Shown: positions 60,990 to 64,000 of the stretch, piece by piece
Position numbering within the stretch: position 1 is the stretch's first letter
How the letters are laid out: each line of letters starts with the position of its first letter
Source of the DNA: Streptomyces sp. ATexAB-D23
GTDB taxonomy: Bacteria; Actinomycetota; Actinomycetes; Streptomycetales; Streptomycetaceae
NCBI RefSeq assembly: GCF_000373645.1
Contig: NZ_KB892020.1
Location: forward strand, 34,069-98,068
Length of the DNA: 64,000 bases
Reading direction: 5' to 3'
Notes under the pieces: model-generated
The model's input: the letters and a program-made list of their open reading frames with translations, nothing else
Database searches by the model: none
What the model was told of the DNA's origin: nothing
Made by a program: the position numbers and the translations under genes

Positions 60990-61754
60990 ATGGCTGGCGA
61001 ACTGTCGATAGCGGGAAGGGTGGATTTTCCGCTGTACGTGGTATCGGATGAAGAGTCCGGAGGGGTTCTTGTTGCGGCTGAAGGAGTAGAGGGTTTTTTT
61101 GTCGACCCGGAAGAAGAGTTGCAGGAAGTGGCCTTCCTGAAGGCCCATGAGGTCGAGAAGGGTAGGCGGAGAGTCGAAGATGTAGTGATGGCGGTCATGA
61201 ATCGTCAACGGGAGAAGATTGGTGAGTACTTCATTGGCCGGGTTGTACTCGGCGACACGGACGTAGAGGGGCCAGGCGGAAATATTCCGAGAGTCGCCTA
61301 TCGGGTTTTTGGTAATCGCTGCGAGTATCCCGAAGCTGAGAGGATTTGGCCGCGTTGGGCGTCAGGGATCGCTCTGGAGAAGGGTGAATGGGTTCGGTGG
61401 CCGGTGAACTATCAGAGTGCATGGCTGCACGTCGTTCAGAATTCCTGGTTTGCGTCGAACCGTAGGGCTGCTAGCTATGGAGTGGAGGAGGTTGTCCACT
61501 TGGACGGTGGGCAGATTTCCACGAAGTCGGGGTTCTACTGTGCATTGGGTGAGGCGGTCAACGGGCCGGGTGGGTACTTTGGCTCAAATCTCGATGCTCT
61601 CGCGGACTGTATTTCTTCGAGTTTCGGCGAGGGTCCTCCGGACAGGATTGTTTGGCGGAACTTTCAGGCATCTCAAGAATCTCTTGATCACGCCTTCCTG
61701 GATTCGATTGTGGGACTAATGCGCGAATTCCGCGTAGATCTCGCCACTTGCTGA
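60990..61754 (+). CDS. Barstar-family immunity protein with extra N-terminal domain
   Basis: A 254-residue cytoplasmic protein. Residues ~168-254 are a barstar domain. YFGSNLDALADC matches barstar YYGENLDALWDC, so the two barnase-contacting aspartates (Asp35 and Asp39 of barstar) are kept as Asp202 and Asp206. IVWRNFQASQESL matches the later strand. The first ~165 residues form an unrecognised domain with PLYVVSDEESGGVLVAAEGV, GNIPRVAYRVFGNRC and several tryptophans. It should bind and block the RNase tip encoded just upstream. Many codons end in A or T (gta, gga, tat, ttt), unlike the neighbours, suggesting transfer. AAGGA lies 6 nt before ATG 60990. Confidence 0.88.
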   Translation: MAGELSIAGRVDFPLYVVSDEESGGVLVAAEGVEGFFVDPEEELQEVAFLKAHEVEKGRRRVEDVVMAVMNRQREKIGEYFIGRVVLGDTDVEGPGGNIPRVAYRVFGNRCEYPEAERIWPRWASGIALEKGEWVRWPVNYQSAWLHVVQNSWFASNRRAASYGVEEVVHLDGGQISTKSGFYCALGEAVNGPGGYFGSNLDALADCISSSFGEGPPDRIVWRNFQASQESLDHAFLDSIVGLMREFRVDLATC

Positions 61755-61848
61755 CTTTGAAGGCGTGCGCGCGAGCAAATATGACGCCCCATCGGGTGAC
61801 GTCTGGCGGGGCGTCTGGATGGGGTGACGGCAGCAGCCGACGGCAACG

Positions 61849-62321
61849 TCAGCGGACGGTGGCTCCGGCGAGGGGTGGTTCGTCGCTGTCTCGGGTTTCT
61901 CGGCGGTCTCGGTGGGGTTGCGGAGCGCGTGGCCGAGGAGGTCGATGGCGTCGCGTTGGAGGCGGAGCCGGACATGGGCATAGACGGTGGCGGTGACGCC
62001 GATGTGGGCGTGGCGCAACGAGTCGCAGAAGCACCTTGATCACTACAAGGTCGACGCCTTGCTCCAGGAGCAGGGTGGCCGTTGAGTGGCACAGGTCGTG
62101 AACGCGGATGTGGCGGAGCCCGTGGATGTACGTCACAGTCAGTGGCGACAGCCCCTTCTCGCAGCACTGGCCGATTGCGCACCAGCGGGACTGGTCGCGC
62201 CGCGCATCGAGGCCGCGGGTGCAGCACTGGCAGGTGTGCGGGGCTGGTTGAGCCAGGTGTGGACCTTGGCAGTGAGCTTGCTGAGCTTCTTCTTGCCCAG
62301 GCCGAGGATGACCGGTTCCAC
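61849..62321 (-). pseudogene. Decayed tyrosine integrase
   Basis: Pieces of a phage-type integrase are spread over three minus-strand frames. The core-binding part reads KKLSKLTAKVHTWLN, then TCQCCTRGLDARRDQSRWCA. The catalytic part reads VHDLCHSTATLLLEQGVDL, then after a shift LRHAHIGVTATVYAHVRLRL with the would-be nucleophile Tyr, then DEPPLAGATVR as a tail. The middle, with the first catalytic Arg, is missing. The HDLRH arginine has become Cys. With at least two frameshifts it cannot be active. It marks a former integrated element next to the toxin locus. Confidence 0.8.
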
Positions 62322-62597
62322 TGATACTCAGCCGGGATCCATCGGGGCGCGAACCGGCGGATCCTGGGCTCATGGGGAACCGCCTCCCACGAGCTGGGCG
62401 GTGCATGCTCAGCACGTGACACGGCGTCTGTCTGCGACAGAGGACCTGCGACGGCGCGATGTGGGTCCTCCGCTGCGTGGCGAAGTGGTCAGCCGGAGAA
62501 ACTTGGATGCGCGGTCGGGCCCGAGGCTACGTCGCGAGGCCGGAGACGTCAGGCAGGTAGCGGCTCGCCTCGTCGACCACACGCGGTTGGGAGATGG
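62322..62597. other. Region between integrase remnant and IS256 element
   Basis: About 275 nt with no intact gene. The left part may be the very degraded 5' end of the integrase gene. No tRNA-like sequence or clear attachment site was seen. Confidence 0.3.
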
Positions 62598-62623
62598 TGT
62601 CCCGTGGAGTGGTGTAGCGGATC
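62598..62623 (+). repeat. Left terminal inverted repeat of the IS256 element
   Basis: TGTCCC-n5-GTGGTGTAGC-n1-GATC matches the complement of the right end with identical spacing. About 130 nt separate it from the transposase start. Confidence 0.8.
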
Positions 62624-62753
62624 TTGGTGGGGGATGTGCGCCCGTTGTGAGCCGGCGGGTGCGTCGACTGCCTCTGTGTACTCCCTGAGAACGAGGTCGG
62701 CGACCGTGTAACTGTCCTTGGTGAACGGGCAGTTCGACCCAAGGGGGTACACG

Positions 62754-63971
62754 GTGGCCTTGTCACAGCATGACCTACTTCGCCTGCTGGAGTCACTACG
62801 TTCGGCGGACGGTCTTGAACTCGTGCGCGAAGTCGCCGAGCGGCTGTTGCAGGAGCTGATCGAGGCCGAGGCCACCGCGCAGATCGGGGCGGAGTGGAAC
62901 GAGCATGCCTCCACCCGGACCGGCTACCGCAACGGGCACCGGGACAAGACGGTGACCACGCAGGCCGGGGATCTGGAGCTGGCGATCCCGAAACTGCGGG
63001 CCGGGAGCTTTTTCCCCAGCCTGCTCGAGCGCCGGCGTCGTATCGACCAGGCCCTCTACGCTGTGATCATGGAGGCTTACGTTCACGGTGTCTCCACCCG
63101 CAACGTCGATGACCTGGTCAAGGCGCTCGGCTCGGACACCGGCATATCCAAGAGCGAGGTCTCCCGGATCTGCGGCGATCTCGACGAACAGCTCGAAGTG
63201 TTCCGCACCCGGCCCCTGGACCACACCCGCTTCCCCTACGTCTACCTCGACGCGACCTGCGTCAAAGCCCGGGTGGACCACCGAATCGTCTCCCAGGCCG
63301 TGGTCATCGCCACCGGTGTCACCCAGGACGGCGGCCGCGAGGTCCTGGGCGTCATGGTCGGCGACAGCGAGACCGAAGCCTTCTGGGCCACGTTCCTGTG
63401 CTCGTTGCGCGACCGCGGTCTCAGTGGCGTCCGCCTGGTCATCTCCGACAGCCACAGCGGCCTGGTCAAGGCCATCCGCAAGGTCATGCTCGGCGCCGCC
63501 TGGCAACGCTGCCGGGTGCACTTCGTCCGCAACGTCTTCTCCGTGATCCCCAAAGGAGCCGCGGAGATGGTCGCCGCGACGATCCGCACGCTCTTCGCCC
63601 AGCCCACCGCCGAAACGGTCCGGACCCACCTCGACACCGTCGCAGACATGCTCGGCGCACAGTTCCCCAAGGTCAAAGAGATGCTGCTGTCCTCGAAGGA
63701 GGACCTGACCGCCTTCGCGGACTTTCCCCATCAACACTGGAAGAAGATCCAGTCGACCAACCCACTCGAACGGCTGAACCGGGAGATCAAACGACGCTCC
63801 GACGTCGTCCAGGTCTTCCCGAACACCGGCGCTGTCGCCCGGCTCGCCACCGCCGTCCTCGCCGAACTCCACGACGAGTGGATCGCGTTCCCCCGCCGCT
63901 ACCTTTCCACCGAGAGCATGGACAGCCTCTATCCGGACAACACCCAGGCCCTCCCAGAAAGCACCAACTGA
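62754..63971 (+). CDS. IS256-family transposase
   Basis: A 405-residue DDE transposase, full length for the family (about 400). It shows the N-terminal ATAQIGAEWNEHASTRTGYRNG and the first catalytic Asp in FPYVYLDATCVKARVD. The second lies in RLVISDSHSGLVKAIRK, and the C-terminal part has WQRCRVHFVRN and STNPLERLNREIKRRSDVVQVFPN, the latter with the Glu. GTG 62754 has AAGGGGG upstream. An in-frame start at 62718 is less likely. No frameshift is seen, so the element may be active. The stop codon overlaps the right inverted repeat. Confidence 0.93.
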   Translation: MALSQHDLLRLLESLRSADGLELVREVAERLLQELIEAEATAQIGAEWNEHASTRTGYRNGHRDKTVTTQAGDLELAIPKLRAGSFFPSLLERRRRIDQALYAVIMEAYVHGVSTRNVDDLVKALGSDTGISKSEVSRICGDLDEQLEVFRTRPLDHTRFPYVYLDATCVKARVDHRIVSQAVVIATGVTQDGGREVLGVMVGDSETEAFWATFLCSLRDRGLSGVRLVISDSHSGLVKAIRKVMLGAAWQRCRVHFVRNVFSVIPKGAAEMVAATIRTLFAQPTAETVRTHLDTVADMLGAQFPKVKEMLLSSKEDLTAFADFPHQHWKKIQSTNPLERLNREIKRRSDVVQVFPNTGAVARLATAVLAELHDEWIAFPRRYLSTESMDSLYPDNTQALPESTN

Positions 63972-63995
63972 TCAGCTACACCACGAGATGGGACA
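63970..63995 (-). repeat. Right terminal inverted repeat of the IS256 element
   Basis: GATC-n1-GCTACACCAC-n5-GGGACA is the inverted copy of the left end. It begins inside the transposase stop codon and lies 5 nt from the window edge. Confidence 0.8.
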
Positions 63996-64000
63996 TGACC

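Larger units (their letters stand above)
62598..63995 (+). mobile_element. IS256-family insertion sequence
   Basis: About 1.4 kb bounded by matching ends. The left end reads TGTCCC, 5 nt, GTGGTGTAGC, 1 nt, GATC (62598-62623). The right end is its complement (GATC-a-GCTACACCAC-gagat-GGGACA, 63970-63995). It encodes one complete transposase. The outermost base or two and the target duplication cannot be fixed, because only 5 nt of right flank are in the window. Confidence 0.85.

Noticed and set aside
62324..62597. tRNA gene or attachment site next to the integrase remnant
   Set aside because: No T-arm-like GGTTCGAATCC sequence or cloverleaf was recognised.
62527..62914. Minus-strand frames at the left end of the IS256 element
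   Set aside because: They run through the terminal repeat and antisense to the transposase, with no domain.
62590..64000. Target-site duplication of the IS256 element
   Set aside because: Only five bases of right flank are in the window, so no duplication can be judged.

Overview
The window is a stretch of a Streptomyces-type actinobacterial chromosome. The DNA is very GC-rich, coding codons mostly end in G or C, GTG starts are common, and the gene families are typical of that genus: RHS proteins with LamG partners, XRE/DUF397 pairs, RICIN-tailed secreted hydrolases and fused ModBC. No rRNA or tRNA gene and no CRISPR array was seen.

Layout. (1) 1-4470: arginine deiminase, ornithine carbamoyltransferase and an APC amino-acid permease, then a convergent RsbW-like kinase. 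(2) 4817-11369: a tightly overlapping six-gene Mrp Na+/H+ antiporter operon (A/B fused, C, D, E, F, G). (3) 11376-13279: a divergent MarR regulator and Bcr/CflA-type exporter sharing a palindromic operator candidate. (4) 13434-20351: a 1360-residue nitrate reductase fused to an NADPH diflavin reductase, converging on a molybdate importer (ModBC fusion, ModA) that would supply its cofactor metal. (5) 20644-33434: a vWA protein, then a cobalamin (corrin ring) region with cobL, cobM, cbiD, cobK, cobIJ, cobH, cobG and cobN. cobN is preceded by a cobalamin riboswitch. A 177-bp imperfect palindrome lies between cobK and cobIJ. (6) 33445-36076: an L,D-transpeptidase and a SpaA-domain surface protein. 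(7) 36291-43032: a carbohydrate locus with three RICIN-tailed secreted proteins (ThuA-like, beta-helix and GH18 chitinase-like) around a LacI regulator. (8) 43086-49165: an AraC regulator, a DUF397/XRE/ATPase trio, a protein of unknown function, a lamin-tail protein, and an alpha/beta hydrolase preceded by two tandem operator-like palindromes.

(9) 49336-64000 is the most unusual part. After a frameshifted IS5-type transposase scrap come a 1425-residue secreted LamG/DNRLRE protein and a 2289-residue RHS protein. The RHS protein ends in a Hint (intein-like) protease and a 99-residue tip that keeps the Glu/Arg/His pattern of the barnase/RNase Sa family. The next gene encodes a protein whose last ~87 residues are a recognisable barstar, the classical barnase inhibitor, joined to an unrecognised ~165-residue N-terminal domain. 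I read this as a polymorphic RHS-Hint-RNase toxin with a composite barstar immunity protein. The immunity gene uses many A/T-ending codons unlike its neighbours. It is flanked by a decayed tyrosine integrase and a complete-looking IS256-family element that runs to the window edge, so the toxin end looks like an exchangeable cassette.

Limits: functions are read from motifs by eye, no database search was run, and start codons are chosen from visible ribosome-binding sites. Hairpins were located by inspection without energy calculation.
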